From NCBI RefSeq assembly GCF_036226605.1, contig NZ_CP109000.1, positions 4,956,501 through 5,020,500 on the forward strand: a DNA stretch of 64,000 nt, read 5' to 3'. Shown piece after piece: positions 19,627-29,355 of this stretch; the stretch's first letter is position 1; each line of letters opens with the position of its first letter. The notes beneath the pieces were generated by a model. It did no database searches, was not told where the DNA came from, and saw nothing but the letters and a program-made list of their open reading frames with translations. The position numbers were made by a program, and so were the translations under genes. This stretch comes from Streptomyces sp. NBC_00704. Its GTDB lineage: Bacteria > Actinomycetota > Actinomycetes > Streptomycetales > Streptomycetaceae.

Positions 19627-21156
19627 ATGGCCGACACGACGGAACAGACGGAACAGCGGGAGTGCCGGACGATTCACGCGGGCGGTGAGTGGCGGACCGC
19701 CGCCTCCGGAGCCACCCGGGAGATCCTCGACCCGGCGGACGGCCGCCCCTTCGCGGTGGTCGCCGAGGGCGACGAGAAGGACGCCGACCTGGCGATCGCG
19801 GCAGCCCGCGCCGCCTTCGACGAGGGCGACTGGCCGCGCACCCCGGCCGTCGAGCGCGCCGCACTGCTGCGCCGCGTCGCCGACCTCCTCATACGCGACC
19901 GCGAACGGCTCGGTCTGCTGGAGAGCCGTGACGCGGGCAAGACCCTCGAAGAGGGCCGGGTGGACATCGACTGCGTGGCCGACGCCTTCCGCTACTTCGC
20001 GGGCCTCGTCGCCGCCGAGGCGCCGGGCCGGGTCGTGGACGCGGGCTCGCCCGACGTCCACAGCGTCGTCGTCCACGAGCCCGTCGGCGTGTGCGCGCTG
20101 ATCACCCCCTGGAACTACCCGCTCCTCCAGGCGAGTTGGAAGATCGCGCCCGCGCTCGCCGCGGGCAACACGTTCGTCGTGAAGCCGAGCGAGATCACCC
20201 CCCTGACCACGATCGCCCTCATCGACCTGCTCGCCGAGGCGGGACTGCCCGCGGGCGTCGCCAACATCGTCACCGGTCCCGGGCACACCGTCGGCGCCCG
20301 GTTCGCCGAACACCCCGACGTCGACCTGGTCTCCTTCACGGGCGGACTGGTCAGCGGCGTCAAGGTCGCGCAGGCGGCCGCCCCGACCGTCAAGAAGGTC
20401 GCCCTCGAACTCGGAGGCAAGAACCCCAACGTGGTCTTCGCCGACGCCTGCGCCACCGACGAGGGCTTCGACACCGCCGTCGACCAGGCCCTCAACGCGG
20501 CCTTCATCCACAGCGGCCAGGTCTGCTCGGCGGGCTCGCGGCTCATCGTCGAGGAGTCCGTCCGCGACCGCTTCGTCGGCGAACTCGCCCGCCGCGCCGC
20601 GGGGATCCGCCTCGGACGCGGCACCGAGGACGGCGTCGAGTGCGGCCCGCTCGTCTCCGCGCAGCAGCGCGCCAAGACCGAGGAGTACGTGGCCTCCGCA
20701 CTCGCCGAGGGCGCCGTGCTGCGCACCGGCGGCCGCCGCCCCGACCCCGCGCCGGAGCGCCCGGAGAGCGGCTACTTCTACGAGCCCACCGTCCTCGACC
20801 GCTGCCACCGCGAGATGCGCGTCGTGCGGGAGGAGGTCTTCGGGCCGGTCCTCACCGTCGAGACCTTCCGCACCGAGGACGAGGCCGTGGCCCTCGCCAA
20901 CGACACCGAGTACGGCCTCGCGGGCGGCGTGTGGACCGCCGACGCCGGCCGCGCCCGGCGGGTCGCCGGCCGGCTGCGCCACGGCACCGTCTGGATCAAC
21001 GACTTCCACCCCTACCTGCCGCAGGCGGAGTGGGGCGGCTTCGGAAAGAGCGGCGTGGGCCGCGAACTCGGGCCCGCCGGGCTCGCCGAGTACCGCGAGA
21101 CCAAGCACGTCTACCAGAACCTCGCGCCGCGGCCCGTCCGCTGGTTCGCCGGCTGA
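19627..21156 (+). CDS. Betaine-aldehyde dehydrogenase-type aldehyde dehydrogenase
   Basis: 509 residues of the NAD-dependent ALDH superfamily. Catalytic and cofactor residues are visible: Asn163 in TPWNYP, Lys186 in VVKPSEITP, Glu261 in ELGGKNP and the nucleophile Cys300 in GQVCSAGSR. The NAD loop reads SFTGGLVSG, the variant seen in many betaine-aldehyde dehydrogenases. It is followed by a GMC-type choline dehydrogenase-like gene and a glycine-betaine ABC transporter, so the substrate is probably betaine aldehyde. First gene of a five-gene plus-strand cluster. Confidence 0.88.
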   Translation: MADTTEQTEQRECRTIHAGGEWRTAASGATREILDPADGRPFAVVAEGDEKDADLAIAAARAAFDEGDWPRTPAVERAALLRRVADLLIRDRERLGLLESRDAGKTLEEGRVDIDCVADAFRYFAGLVAAEAPGRVVDAGSPDVHSVVVHEPVGVCALITPWNYPLLQASWKIAPALAAGNTFVVKPSEITPLTTIALIDLLAEAGLPAGVANIVTGPGHTVGARFAEHPDVDLVSFTGGLVSGVKVAQAAAPTVKKVALELGGKNPNVVFADACATDEGFDTAVDQALNAAFIHSGQVCSAGSRLIVEESVRDRFVGELARRAAGIRLGRGTEDGVECGPLVSAQQRAKTEEYVASALAEGAVLRTGGRRPDPAPERPESGYFYEPTVLDRCHREMRVVREEVFGPVLTVETFRTEDEAVALANDTEYGLAGGVWTADAGRARRVAGRLRHGTVWINDFHPYLPQAEWGGFGKSGVGRELGPAGLAEYRETKHVYQNLAPRPVRWFAG

Positions 21157-21232
21157 CCGCCGCGCCCCGGACAGCCCGCTCACCCCGCCCCCTCGCATCG
21201 AACAGACTTCGCACGCCCCTGGAGTACCCCCC

Positions 21233-22762
21233 ATGCCACAGACCTCACCCGTCTACGACTACGTGATAGTCGGCGGCGGAACCGCCGGTTCCGTCATCGC
21301 CTCACGGCTCACCGAGAACCCCGACGTCACCGTCGCCGTCATCGAGGGCGGCCCCAGCGACGTCGGTCGCGACGACGTCCTCACCCTGCGCCGCTGGATG
21401 GGCCTGCTCGGCGGCGAGCTGGACTACGACTACCCCACCACCGAGCAGCCGCGCGGCAACTCCCACATCCGGCACAGCCGCGCCCGCGTCCTCGGCGGCT
21501 GCTCCTCGCACAACACCCTCATCGCGTTCAAGCCGCTGCCGTCCGACTTCGACGAGTGGGAGGCGGCCGGCGCGACCGGCTGGGGCGCGGTCCCCATGGA
21601 GGCGTACTACGCGCGTCTGCTGAACAACATCGTCCCGGTCGACGAGAAGGACCGCAACGCCATCGCCCGCGACTTCGTCGACGCCGCGCAACAGGCGACC
21701 GGAGTGCCCCGCGTCGAGGGCTTCAACGCCCGGCCGTTCGACGACGGCGTCGGCTTCTTCGACCTCGCCTACCACCCCGAGACCAACAAGCGCTCGTCCG
21801 CCTCCGTCGCCTACCTCCACCCGGTGATGGACGAACGGCCCAACCTGACGCTCCTGCTGGAGACCTGGGCGTACCGGCTGGAACTGGACGGCACGCGCGC
21901 GCGGGGCGTGCACGTGCGCGCCGCGGACGGCACGGAGAGCGTCGTGCGGGCCCGGCGCGAGGTCGTGCTCTGCGCGGGCGCCGTCGACACGCCCCGCCTG
22001 CTGCTGCACTCCGGCGTCGGCCCCAAGACCGACCTGGACGCGCTCGGCATACCCGTCGTCCACGACCTGCCCGGCGTCGGCGAGAACCTCCTCGACCACC
22101 CCGAGTCGGTGATCGTCTGGGAGACCCACGGGCCGCTCCCGGAGAACTCCGCGATGGACTCCGACGCCGGCCTGTTCGTGCGCCGCGACCCCGCACACGC
22201 GGGCCCCGACCTGATGTTCCACTTCTACCAGGTCCCCTTCACCGACAACCCGGAACGGCTCGGCTACGAACGCCCCGCGCACGGCGTGTCGATGACCCCC
22301 AACATCCCCAAGCCGAAGTCCCGCGGCCGGCTGTACCTCCAGAGCGCGGACCCGGCCGTCAAGCCCGCCCTCGACTTCCGCTACTTCACCGACGAGGACG
22401 ACCACGACGCCCGCACCCTCGTCGACGGCATCCGCATCGCGCGCGAGATCGCGAGGACCGAGCCGCTGGCCGGCTGGCTCAAGCGCGAGGTCGCCCCCGG
22501 CCCGCACCTCACGGGCGACGAGGAGCTGAGCGAGTACGCGCGCAAGGTCGCGCACACCGTGTACCACCCGGCGGGCACCTGCAAGATGGGCGCCGCCGAC
22601 GACGAACTGGCCGTAGTGGACCCCCAGTTGCGAATCCGTGGACTGGAAGGCATCCGCATCGCGGACGCCTCCGTGTTCCCGACCATGACAGCCGTGAACC
22701 CGATGATCGGCGTGCTGATGGTCGGTGAACGGGCCGTGGACCTGATCGGAGGCGATGCCTGA
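21233..22762 (+). CDS. GMC-family oxidoreductase, probable choline dehydrogenase
   Basis: 509 residues. The N-terminal FAD motif is [22 protein letters not shown] signatures are [17 protein letters not shown] and [16 protein letters not shown]; the C-terminal catalytic region has [11 protein letters not shown] and [14 protein letters not shown]. Such enzymes oxidise choline to betaine aldehyde, which the preceding dehydrogenase would turn into glycine betaine. Its stop overlaps the start of the ABC ATPase by one base (TGATG), which ties synthesis and uptake together. Substrate is inferred from context; other GMC substrates are possible. Confidence 0.85.
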   Translation: MPQTSPVYDYVIVGGGTAGSVIASRLTENPDVTVAVIEGGPSDVGRDDVLTLRRWMGLLGGELDYDYPTTEQPRGNSHIRHSRARVLGGCSSHNTLIAFKPLPSDFDEWEAAGATGWGAVPMEAYYARLLNNIVPVDEKDRNAIARDFVDAAQQATGVPRVEGFNARPFDDGVGFFDLAYHPETNKRSSASVAYLHPVMDERPNLTLLLETWAYRLELDGTRARGVHVRAADGTESVVRARREVVLCAGAVDTPRLLLHSGVGPKTDLDALGIPVVHDLPGVGENLLDHPESVIVWETHGPLPENSAMDSDAGLFVRRDPAHAGPDLMFHFYQVPFTDNPERLGYERPAHGVSMTPNIPKPKSRGRLYLQSADPAVKPALDFRYFTDEDDHDARTLVDGIRIAREIARTEPLAGWLKREVAPGPHLTGDEELSEYARKVAHTVYHPAGTCKMGAADDELAVVDPQLRIRGLEGIRIADASVFPTMTAVNPMIGVLMVGERAVDLIGGDA

Positions 22763-23853
22763 TGAGTACCGACCTGAGCACCGCAGCGAGTACCCCCGCG
22801 AGCGTCGAGACACGCCCGCCGGTCTTCTCGGTGGACGGCCTGTGGAAGGTGTTCGGCCCGAAGGCCGACACCGTCCCCGCCGACCCCGAGCTGACCGCAC
22901 TGCCCCCCGCCGAACTGCGTGAGCGCACCGGCTGCACCGCCGCCGTCCGGGACGTCTCCTTCGACGTGCGCAAGGGCGAGGTCTTCGTCGTCATGGGCCT
23001 GTCCGGCTCCGGCAAGTCCACCCTCGTGCGCTGCCTGACCCGGCTCATCGAGCCGACCGCCGGCACCATAGCCATCGAGGGCGAGGACGTGCGCGCCATG
23101 GACCGCGCCACGCTGCGCGAACTGCGCCGGCACCGCGCCGCGATGGTCTTCCAGCACTTCGGCCTGCTCCCGCACCGCACCGTCGTCGACAACGTCGCCT
23201 ACGGCCTGGAGATCCAGGGCGTCGGCAGGTCCGAACGCCGCGAACGCGCCCAGGAGGTCGTCGAGAAGGTCGGCCTCGAAGGCATGGAGCACCGCAGGCC
23301 CAGCGAGCTGTCCGGCGGCCAGCGCCAGCGCGTCGGACTGGCCCGCGCGCTCGCCGTGGACCCCGAGGTCCTGCTCTTCGACGAACCGTTCAGCGCGCTC
23401 GACCCGCTGATCCGGCGCGACATGCAGGAGGAGGTCGTCCGGCTGCACCAGGAGGAGGGCCGCACGATGGTCTTCATCACCCACGACCTCAGCGAGGCCC
23501 TCAAGCTCGGCGACCGCATCGCCCTCATGCGCGACGGCGAGGTCGTGCAGCTCGGCACCCCGGAGGAGATCGTCGGCTCGCCCGCCGACGACTACGTCCG
23601 CGAGTTCGTCCGCGACGTCCCGCGCGAACAGGTCATGACGGTCCGCCGGGCCATGCGCCCCGGCGAGTGCGCCGGCCCCGGCCACCCCGGCGCCGTCGCC
23701 GCCGACGCGGTCGTCGCCGACGCGATCCAGGTCGTGTCGCGCAGCCACCAGCCCGCGTGCGTCGTGCAGGACGGCCGGTGTCTGGGGGTCGTCGATCACG
23801 AACGGCTCCTCGACGTCGTGGCCGGAACGGAGCTCCGCAAGGAGGCGGTCTGA
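22762..23853 (+). CDS. Glycine betaine/proline ABC transporter ATPase
   Basis: 363 residues of the ProV/OpuAA type. Walker A is GLSGSGKST (79-87), the signature is [16 protein letters not shown] and Walker B is [13 protein letters not shown], followed by the D-loop and the switch His in [13 protein letters not shown]. As in ProV, an insert precedes the first beta strands (residues 34-60). The C-terminal part (about 310-360) has a single CBS-like unit ([28 protein letters not shown]) where ProV has two. A ribosome-binding GGAGG lies within the end of the previous gene. Confidence 0.93.
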   Translation: MSTDLSTAASTPASVETRPPVFSVDGLWKVFGPKADTVPADPELTALPPAELRERTGCTAAVRDVSFDVRKGEVFVVMGLSGSGKSTLVRCLTRLIEPTAGTIAIEGEDVRAMDRATLRELRRHRAAMVFQHFGLLPHRTVVDNVAYGLEIQGVGRSERRERAQEVVEKVGLEGMEHRRPSELSGGQRQRVGLARALAVDPEVLLFDEPFSALDPLIRRDMQEEVVRLHQEEGRTMVFITHDLSEALKLGDRIALMRDGEVVQLGTPEEIVGSPADDYVREFVRDVPREQVMTVRRAMRPGECAGPGHPGAVAADAVVADAIQVVSRSHQPACVVQDGRCLGVVDHERLLDVVAGTELRKEAV

Positions 23854-23854
23854 C

Positions 23855-25813
23855 ATGGCGACCGTCACCGCAACCGCCCCCCGGGCCTTTCTGCCGGGCA
23901 TCCTCAAACACCGCGCCGCCGCCAAGCTCGCCCTGCTCGCGCTCGCCGCGGCGGTCCTCGTCCCGCTCGCCGACGCCCGCTGGTCCAGCGGCAGCTGGCC
24001 CGCCGCCCTCACCGTCGACCTCACCGAGCCACTGGGCAGGGTCAGCACATGGATCATCGACAACCGTGACAGCCACCCGCTGTTCCTCTACGGCTTCGGC
24101 TACGTCAGCAACGCCGTCGTGCTCTGCGTGCGCGCCGTCTACGTCGTGCTGCTCGCCGCCGGCTGGGCGGGCGTCACCGCCGCCTCCGCGCTGATCGCCT
24201 GGCGGGTCGCCGGGGTGCGGCTCGGGCTCGGCACCGCCGCCGCCTTCCTGACCTGCGGACTGCTCGGCATGTGGATCCCGACCATGCAGACGCTCGCGCT
24301 GATGGTCGTCGCGGTCCTCGTGTCCGTCGCCGTCGGCGCCCTGCTCGGCCTGGCCTCCGGGCTGTCGGACCGGATGGACCGCGTCCTGCGGCCCGTCCTG
24401 GACACCATGCAGGTGCTGCCCGCGTTCGCCTATCTCCTCCCCGTGGTCCTGGTCTTCGGCATCGGCGTGCCCGCCGCCGTCCTCGCCACCGTCGTCTACG
24501 CCGCCCCGCCCATGGCCCGGCTCACCTCGCTCGGCCTGCGCGGCGCCGACAAGGAGGTCCTGGAGGCCGTCGAGTCGCTCGGCGCCACCTCCCGCCAGCG
24601 CCTGCTCACCGCGCGCATCCCGCTGGCCCGCAAGGAACTCCTGCTCGGCCTCAACCAGACGATCATGATGGCGCTGTCCATGGCGGTCATCGCCTCCGTG
24701 ATCGGCGCCGGCGGCCTCGGCGACCGCGTCTACCAGGCGCTCGCCTCGGTCGACGTCGGCGCGGCCCTCGCCGCCGGCATCCCGATCGTCCTCCTCGCCG
24801 TCGTCCTGGACCGGGTCACCGGCGCGGCCGCCGACGGGCAGGGCGACACCGGCTCGAGCACGGGACTGTCCCGGCGCGCCGGATGGGCCTGCGCGCTCGC
24901 CGCCGCCGTGGCCGTGGCGCTCGCCGCACGGTTCGCCGGCCGCCTCGACTGGCCCGGCTCCTGGTCGCTGAACATCGCCGAGCCCGTCAACCGGGCCGTG
25001 GACTGGATGACCGACCACCTCTACTCCGGAGTCCCCGTGATCGGCGGCACCGCCGACTGGGCCGGACACTTCACCACCTGGGTCCTCGACCCGCTGCGCG
25101 ACGGCCTCCAGGCCCTGCCGTGGTGGTCGGTGCTGCTGATCGTCGCCGCGCTCGCCTGGGTGATCGGCACCTGGCGGACCGCGCTCACCGCCGTCCTCGC
25201 CATGGCCGCGATCGGCGTGCTCGGCGTGTGGAAGCCCTCGCTCGACACGCTCTCGCAGGTCCTCGCCGCGGTAGCCGTCACCCTCGTCCTGGGCTTCGCG
25301 ACCGGCGTCGCCGCCGCCCGCAGCGACCGCTTCGAACGCCTCCTGCGGCCCGTCCTCGACGTCTTCCAGACGATGCCGCAGTTCGTCTACCTGATCCCGG
25401 TCGTCGCGCTGTTCGGCGTCGGCCGCGCGCCCGCCGTGGCCGCCGCGGTCGTCTACGCGCTGCCCGCCGTCGTCCGCATCACCACCCAGGGACTGCGCCA
25501 GGTCGACCCGGCCGCCCTGGAGTCGGCCCGCTCGCTCGGCGCGAGCAGCGGCCAGCAGATCCGCCAGGTGCAGCTCCCGCTCGCCCGCCCGGCCCTGCTC
25601 CTCGCCCTCAACCAGGGCGTGGTCCTGGTCCTCGCCGTCGTCATCATCGGCGGCCTCGTCGGCGGCGGCGCCCTCGGCTACGACGTCGTCTTCGGCCTCG
25701 CCCAGGGCGACCTCGCCACCGGTCTGGTGGCCGGCGCGGCCATCGTCTGCCTCGGCCTGATGCTCGACCGGGTGACCCAGCCCACCGAACGCCGCGCCAA
25801 GAAGGGAGCGTGA
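23855..25813 (+). CDS. Glycine betaine ABC transporter permease, two permease domains in one chain
   Basis: 652 residues, about twice the length of ProW. Two complete binding-protein-dependent permease units are joined head to tail: the first EAA loop is EAVESLGATSRQRLLTARIPLA near residue 240, the second ESARSLGASSGQQIRQVQLPLA near 565. Each is preceded by a similar TM bundle and a matching pre-domain (WSSGSWPAALTVDLTEPLGR versus WPGSWSLNIAEPVNRAVDW), which shows an internal duplication. One gene can therefore supply both halves of the membrane channel. The ATG lies 1 bp after the ATPase stop. Confidence 0.92.
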   Translation: MATVTATAPRAFLPGILKHRAAAKLALLALAAAVLVPLADARWSSGSWPAALTVDLTEPLGRVSTWIIDNRDSHPLFLYGFGYVSNAVVLCVRAVYVVLLAAGWAGVTAASALIAWRVAGVRLGLGTAAAFLTCGLLGMWIPTMQTLALMVVAVLVSVAVGALLGLASGLSDRMDRVLRPVLDTMQVLPAFAYLLPVVLVFGIGVPAAVLATVVYAAPPMARLTSLGLRGADKEVLEAVESLGATSRQRLLTARIPLARKELLLGLNQTIMMALSMAVIASVIGAGGLGDRVYQALASVDVGAALAAGIPIVLLAVVLDRVTGAAADGQGDTGSSTGLSRRAGWACALAAAVAVALAARFAGRLDWPGSWSLNIAEPVNRAVDWMTDHLYSGVPVIGGTADWAGHFTTWVLDPLRDGLQALPWWSVLLIVAALAWVIGTWRTALTAVLAMAAIGVLGVWKPSLDTLSQVLAAVAVTLVLGFATGVAAARSDRFERLLRPVLDVFQTMPQFVYLIPVVALFGVGRAPAVAAAVVYALPAVVRITTQGLRQVDPAALESARSLGASSGQQIRQVQLPLARPALLLALNQGVVLVLAVVIIGGLVGGGALGYDVVFGLAQGDLATGLVAGAAIVCLGLMLDRVTQPTERRAKKGA

Positions 25814-25814
25814 C

Positions 25815-26771
25815 ATGCGCATCCGTACCACCGCGACCGTGGCAGGCGCCTGCGCGCTGCTCCTGCTGACCGGCTGCGGCGCCGCCGACATGACCAAGCA
25901 GGCCTCGCCGTTCGCCAACGCGCAGGGCGCCAAGTCCCTCACCCTGTCCGTGCAGTCCTGGGTGGGCGCCCAGGCCAACGTGGCCGTCGCCCAGTACCTC
26001 CTGGAACACGAGCTGGGCTACCGCGTCGACACCGTGCAGGTGGACGAGGTGCCCGCCTGGGACGCGCTCAGCCAGGGCCGGGTCGACGCCATCCTGGAGG
26101 ACTGGGGCCACCCCGACCAGGAACAGCGCTACGTCAAGGACAAGAAGACGATCACCCCCGGCGGCGGCCTCGGCGTCACCGGGCACATCGGCTGGTTCGT
26201 GCCCACGTACTTCGCCGAGCAGCACCCGGACGTCACGAACTGGAAGAACCTCGACAAGTACGCGGCCCAGCTGCGCACCGCGGAGAGCGGCGGCAAGGGC
26301 CAGCTCATGGACGGCTCGCCCTCCTACGTCACCAACGACAAGGCGCTGGTGAAGAACCTGGACCTCGACTTCCAGGTCGTGTTCGCCGGTTCGGAGGCCG
26401 CCCAGATCACGCAGATGCGTCAGTTCGCCAAGGAGAAGAAGCCCTTCCTCACCTACTGGTACTCGCCGCAGTGGCTGTTCGAGAAGGTCCCGATGACCGA
26501 GGTGAAGCTGCCCGCCTACAAGGAGGGCTGCGACGCCGACCCGGCGAAGGTGGCCTGCGCCTACCCGCACACCCCGCTCCAGAAGTACCTCAACGCCGAC
26601 TTCGCGAAGAACGGCGGCAAGGCGGCGGCCTTCCTGAAGAAGTTCAAGTGGACCACCGAGGACCAGAACGAGGTGTCCCTGATGATCGCCGACCAGAAGC
26701 TCACACCCGAGGACGCGGCGAAGAAGTGGGTGGACGGGCACACCTCCACCTGGAAGGCGTGGCTGTCCTGA
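25815..26771 (+). CDS. Glycine betaine-binding lipoprotein
   Basis: 318 residues. A lipoprotein signal ends LLLLTGC with the lipid-modified Cys at residue 21. The mature protein is an OpuAC/ProX-type binding domain: SVQSWVGAQANVAVAQYLLEHELGY, VPAWDALSQGRVDAILEDWGHPD and FLTYWYSPQWLF supply the Trp/Tyr residues expected for a quaternary-ammonium cage. It overlaps the permease stop (TGACATG spacing of 1 bp) and closes the cluster before a 15-bp-stem hairpin. Confidence 0.93.
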   Translation: MRIRTTATVAGACALLLLTGCGAADMTKQASPFANAQGAKSLTLSVQSWVGAQANVAVAQYLLEHELGYRVDTVQVDEVPAWDALSQGRVDAILEDWGHPDQEQRYVKDKKTITPGGGLGVTGHIGWFVPTYFAEQHPDVTNWKNLDKYAAQLRTAESGGKGQLMDGSPSYVTNDKALVKNLDLDFQVVFAGSEAAQITQMRQFAKEKKPFLTYWYSPQWLFEKVPMTEVKLPAYKEGCDADPAKVACAYPHTPLQKYLNADFAKNGGKAAAFLKKFKWTTEDQNEVSLMIADQKLTPEDAAKKWVDGHTSTWKAWLS

Positions 26772-26815
26772 GCCGGAAGGACGGCCTCGGGCGAGTCCCG
26801 AGCTGATCTCCCGGA

Positions 26816-26858
26816 GGGCGGCAGCCGCGGCTCCGTGACGCGGCCGCGGCTGCCGCCC
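26816..26858. terminator. Hairpin terminator at the end of the betaine cluster
   Basis: GGGCGGCAGCCGCGG and its exact complement, a 15-bp stem with a 13-base loop, between the lipoprotein gene and the convergent AhpD-like gene. Confidence 0.8.
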
Positions 26859-26865
26859 GCCCCGC

Positions 26866-27309
26866 TCAGGGCGTGTAACCGCCCGGCGGGATGCGCCGGG
26901 CGACCATCACCCGGTTCCAGCTGTTGACGGCGGTGACCAGCGCGACGAGATGCGCCAGTTCGGCGGCCGCGAAACGGCGGCCGGCCTCCACGTACACCTC
27001 GTCCGGCACGAACCCGTCCGTCAGGACCGTCACGGCCTCGGTCAGCGCGAGCGCGGCCCGCTCCCGCCCGTCGAAGACGTCCCCCGCCTCCTCCCAGCCG
27101 CTCAGCATGTCCAACTGCCGCTCGCTCACGCCCTGTTCACGGGCGATCGCGAGATGCATGTCCAGGCAGAACGCACAGTGGTTGAGCTGCGAGGCGCGGA
27201 TCATCACCAGCTCGGCCAGCGCGGGATCGCCGAGCCCCCGCTTCGCCGCCGCGCTGAGCGCGGACATCGCCCGGCCGACCTCCCGGTCCAGGAGGCTCGT
27301 GCGGCTCAC
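26866..27309 (-). CDS. AhpD-like carboxymuconolactone decarboxylase family protein
   Basis: 147 residues from the GTG at 27309, which overlaps the upstream gene's stop by 4 bp (GTGA). The redox motif is NHCAFCLDMH, with the CxxC and nearby His of AhpD-type peroxidase-like proteins, preceded by LAELVMIRASQ and followed by ERAALALTEAVTVL. It is a close relative of the gene upstream, so the pair arose by duplication. It probably works as a thiol-dependent peroxidase or reductase in the cytoplasm; the substrate is unknown. Confidence 0.88.
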   Translation of the reverse strand: MSRTSLLDREVGRAMSALSAAAKRGLGDPALAELVMIRASQLNHCAFCLDMHLAIAREQGVSERQLDMLSGWEEAGDVFDGRERAALALTEAVTVLTDGFVPDEVYVEAGRRFAAAELAHLVALVTAVNSWNRVMVARRIPPGGYTP

Positions 27310-27884
27310 GCGTGCTGCCCCGGCCGGTGGTTCCCGGGCACCAGCCGGCAGGTCACGCCGAACCGGTTCCACGCGTTGATCACCGTGATCGCGGCGATCA
27401 GCTGCGCCAGCTCGGGCTCCTCGAAGTGCCGGGCGGCGTGCTCGTACACCTCGTCGGACACGAAGCCCGTCGTCAGCACGGTCACCGCCTCCGTCAGCGC
27501 CAGCGCGGCCAGCTCCCGCTCCGTGTAGAAGTGCTCCGACTCCTCCCACGCGCTGAGCTGGACGATCCGCTCCACGCTCTCGCCCGCCGCGAGCGCGTCC
27601 TTGCTGTGCATGTCGACGCAGAGCGCGCAGCGGTTGATCTGCGAGGCGCGGATCTTCACCAGCTCCAGCAGCTTCGGGTCGAGGCCCTCACGGGCGGCGG
27701 CGTCCAGCCGGACCATCGCCTTGAAGACCTCGGGGGCGTGCGCGGCCCAGTCGAGCCGGGGGGTGTGCGCGGGGGCGTAGCGGACCGGCCCGTCCGGGGT
27801 CGCGGTGTCGGCCGCCGGGGCGGCGGGGGCGGTGGCGCCGGTCGTGGTGTTCTCGCTGGTCGTGGCGGGTGTCTTCGTCGTCAT
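27306..27884 (-). CDS. AhpD-like carboxymuconolactone decarboxylase family protein
   Basis: 192 residues. The first 45 are Thr/Ala/Pro-rich and poorly conserved; the rest parallels the downstream gene: LLELVKIRASQINRCALCVDMHSKDALAAGES holds the CxxC (CALC) and His, and ELAALALTEAVTVLTTGFVSDEVY is nearly shared. It heads a two-gene operon divergent from a MocR regulator gene only 46 bp away, which suggests that regulator controls it. Confidence 0.88.
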   Translation of the reverse strand: MTTKTPATTSENTTTGATAPAAPAADTATPDGPVRYAPAHTPRLDWAAHAPEVFKAMVRLDAAAREGLDPKLLELVKIRASQINRCALCVDMHSKDALAAGESVERIVQLSAWEESEHFYTERELAALALTEAVTVLTTGFVSDEVYEHAARHFEEPELAQLIAAITVINAWNRFGVTCRLVPGNHRPGQHA

Positions 27885-27912
27885 GATGCGACCCTACGAG
27901 CCGGACGGCCCA

Positions 27913-27935
27913 GGAGTATGGTCCATTTCCATGGC
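27913..27935. promoter_or_regulatory. Possible MocR operator in the divergent gap
   Basis: ATGGTCCAT and TTTCCATGG lie together just before the MocR start codon and within the 46-bp gap to the AhpD pair. ATGGNCCAT-like repeats near MocR genes are typical operators of this family; here it would sit over both divergent promoters. Assignment by pattern only. Confidence 0.35.
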
Positions 27936-29355
27936 GAGAACACGGGCCACTCTGGGCGTCGACCTCCACCTGGAACCCGCCGGACCGCACCTGCGGCGAG
28001 GGCTGACCGACGCCCTGCGCGAGGCCGTCCGCAGCGCCCGGCTCACGCCCGGCACCCGCCTGCCGTCCTCCCGCTCCCTCGCCGCCGACCTGGGCATCGC
28101 CCGCAACACGGTCGCCGACGCCTACGCCGACCTCGTCGCCGAGGGCTGGCTGACCGCCCGCCAGGGCTCGGGCACCCGGGTGGCGGACCGGACCGTCGTC
28201 CCGCCCGCCACCGCGGCGCCCCCGCGCCCCGAGCGGCGCGGACCCGCCTACGACCTGCGCCCCGGCACCCCCGACCTCGGCTCCTTCCCGCGCGCCGAGT
28301 GGCTCAGGGCGGCCCGCCGCGCCCTCACCGCCGCCCCCTCCGAAGCCCTCGGCTACGGCGACCCCCGCGGGCGCGTGGAGCTGCGCACCGCGCTCGCCGG
28401 CTACCTCTCACGCGCCCGCGGAGTACGCGCCGACCCCGAGCGGGTCGTGGTGTGCGCCGGGTTCGCGCACGGCCTGAAGCTGCTCACCGCCGTCCTGCGG
28501 GCCCGCGGGTCGCACACCGTCGCCGTCGAGTCCTACGGCCTGGACGAGCACTGGAGGCTGCTGCGGGCGGCCGGGCAGACGACGGCCGCGCTGCCCTTCG
28601 ACGAACGGGGCACGGACACCGGGGGGCTGACCGACGAAGGGGCGGTCCTGCTCACCCCCGGCCACCAGTTCCCCATGGGCGTGCCCCTGCACCGCGACCG
28701 GCGGTCCGGCGTCGTGGACTGGGCCCGGCGCACCGGCGGGCTGGTCCTGGAGGACGACTACGACGGCGAGTTCCGCTACGACCGCCAGCCCGTCGGCGCC
28801 CTCCAGGGCCTCGACCCCGACCACGTGGTGTACCTGGGCACGGCGAGCAAGTCGCTCGCCCCCGGTCTGCGCCTGGGCTGGATGGTGCTGCCGCCGGGCC
28901 TGGTCGGCGAGGTGACGGCGGCCAAGGGCGAGACGGACACCTCCGGGGTCCTCGACCAGCTGACCCTGGCCGAGTTCCTGGCCTGCGGCGCCTACGACCG
29001 TCATGTCCGGGCCGCCCGCACCCGCTACCGCCGCCGCCGGGACGCACTGGTCGCCGCGCTGGCCGCCCGCGCCCCCGCGATCCGTGTCACCGGCATCGCG
29101 GCCGGCCTGCACGCCGTCCTGCGGCTGCCGCCCGGCACCCAGGGGGCGGTGCTGCGGGCCGCCGCCTACCAGGGCCTGGCCCTCGAAGCCCTCACCCCCC
29201 GCTTCCGCCACGCCGACGCGGCCACCGAGCACTTCGACGCCCTCGTCGTGGGGTACGGGACGCCGCCGGACCACGCCTGGTCGGGCGCGCTGGACGCGTT
29301 GTGCGCGGCGCTACCCTCCGGCGAGAACGGCTCCGGAATCCCCTTCCCCGGATAG
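27931..29355 (+). CDS. MocR/PdxR family transcriptional regulator
   Basis: 474 residues. An N-terminal GntR winged helix (about 15-82: RRGLTDALREAVRSARLTPGTRLPSSRSLAADLGIARNTVADAYADLVAEGWL) is fused to an aminotransferase fold. PLP-site elements are kept: LEDDYDGEFRY (275-283) and YLGTASKSLAPGLRLGW with the Schiff-base Lys307. Such regulators bind PLP or an amino-acid derivative. The ATG at 27931 is the only good start, though no strong ribosome-binding site precedes it. Its divergent neighbours, the AhpD-like pair, are the likely targets. Confidence 0.9.
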   Translation: MARTRATLGVDLHLEPAGPHLRRGLTDALREAVRSARLTPGTRLPSSRSLAADLGIARNTVADAYADLVAEGWLTARQGSGTRVADRTVVPPATAAPPRPERRGPAYDLRPGTPDLGSFPRAEWLRAARRALTAAPSEALGYGDPRGRVELRTALAGYLSRARGVRADPERVVVCAGFAHGLKLLTAVLRARGSHTVAVESYGLDEHWRLLRAAGQTTAALPFDERGTDTGGLTDEGAVLLTPGHQFPMGVPLHRDRRSGVVDWARRTGGLVLEDDYDGEFRYDRQPVGALQGLDPDHVVYLGTASKSLAPGLRLGWMVLPPGLVGEVTAAKGETDTSGVLDQLTLAEFLACGAYDRHVRAARTRYRRRRDALVAALAARAPAIRVTGIAAGLHAVLRLPPGTQGAVLRAAAYQGLALEALTPRFRHADAATEHFDALVVGYGTPPDHAWSGALDALCAALPSGENGSGIPFPG

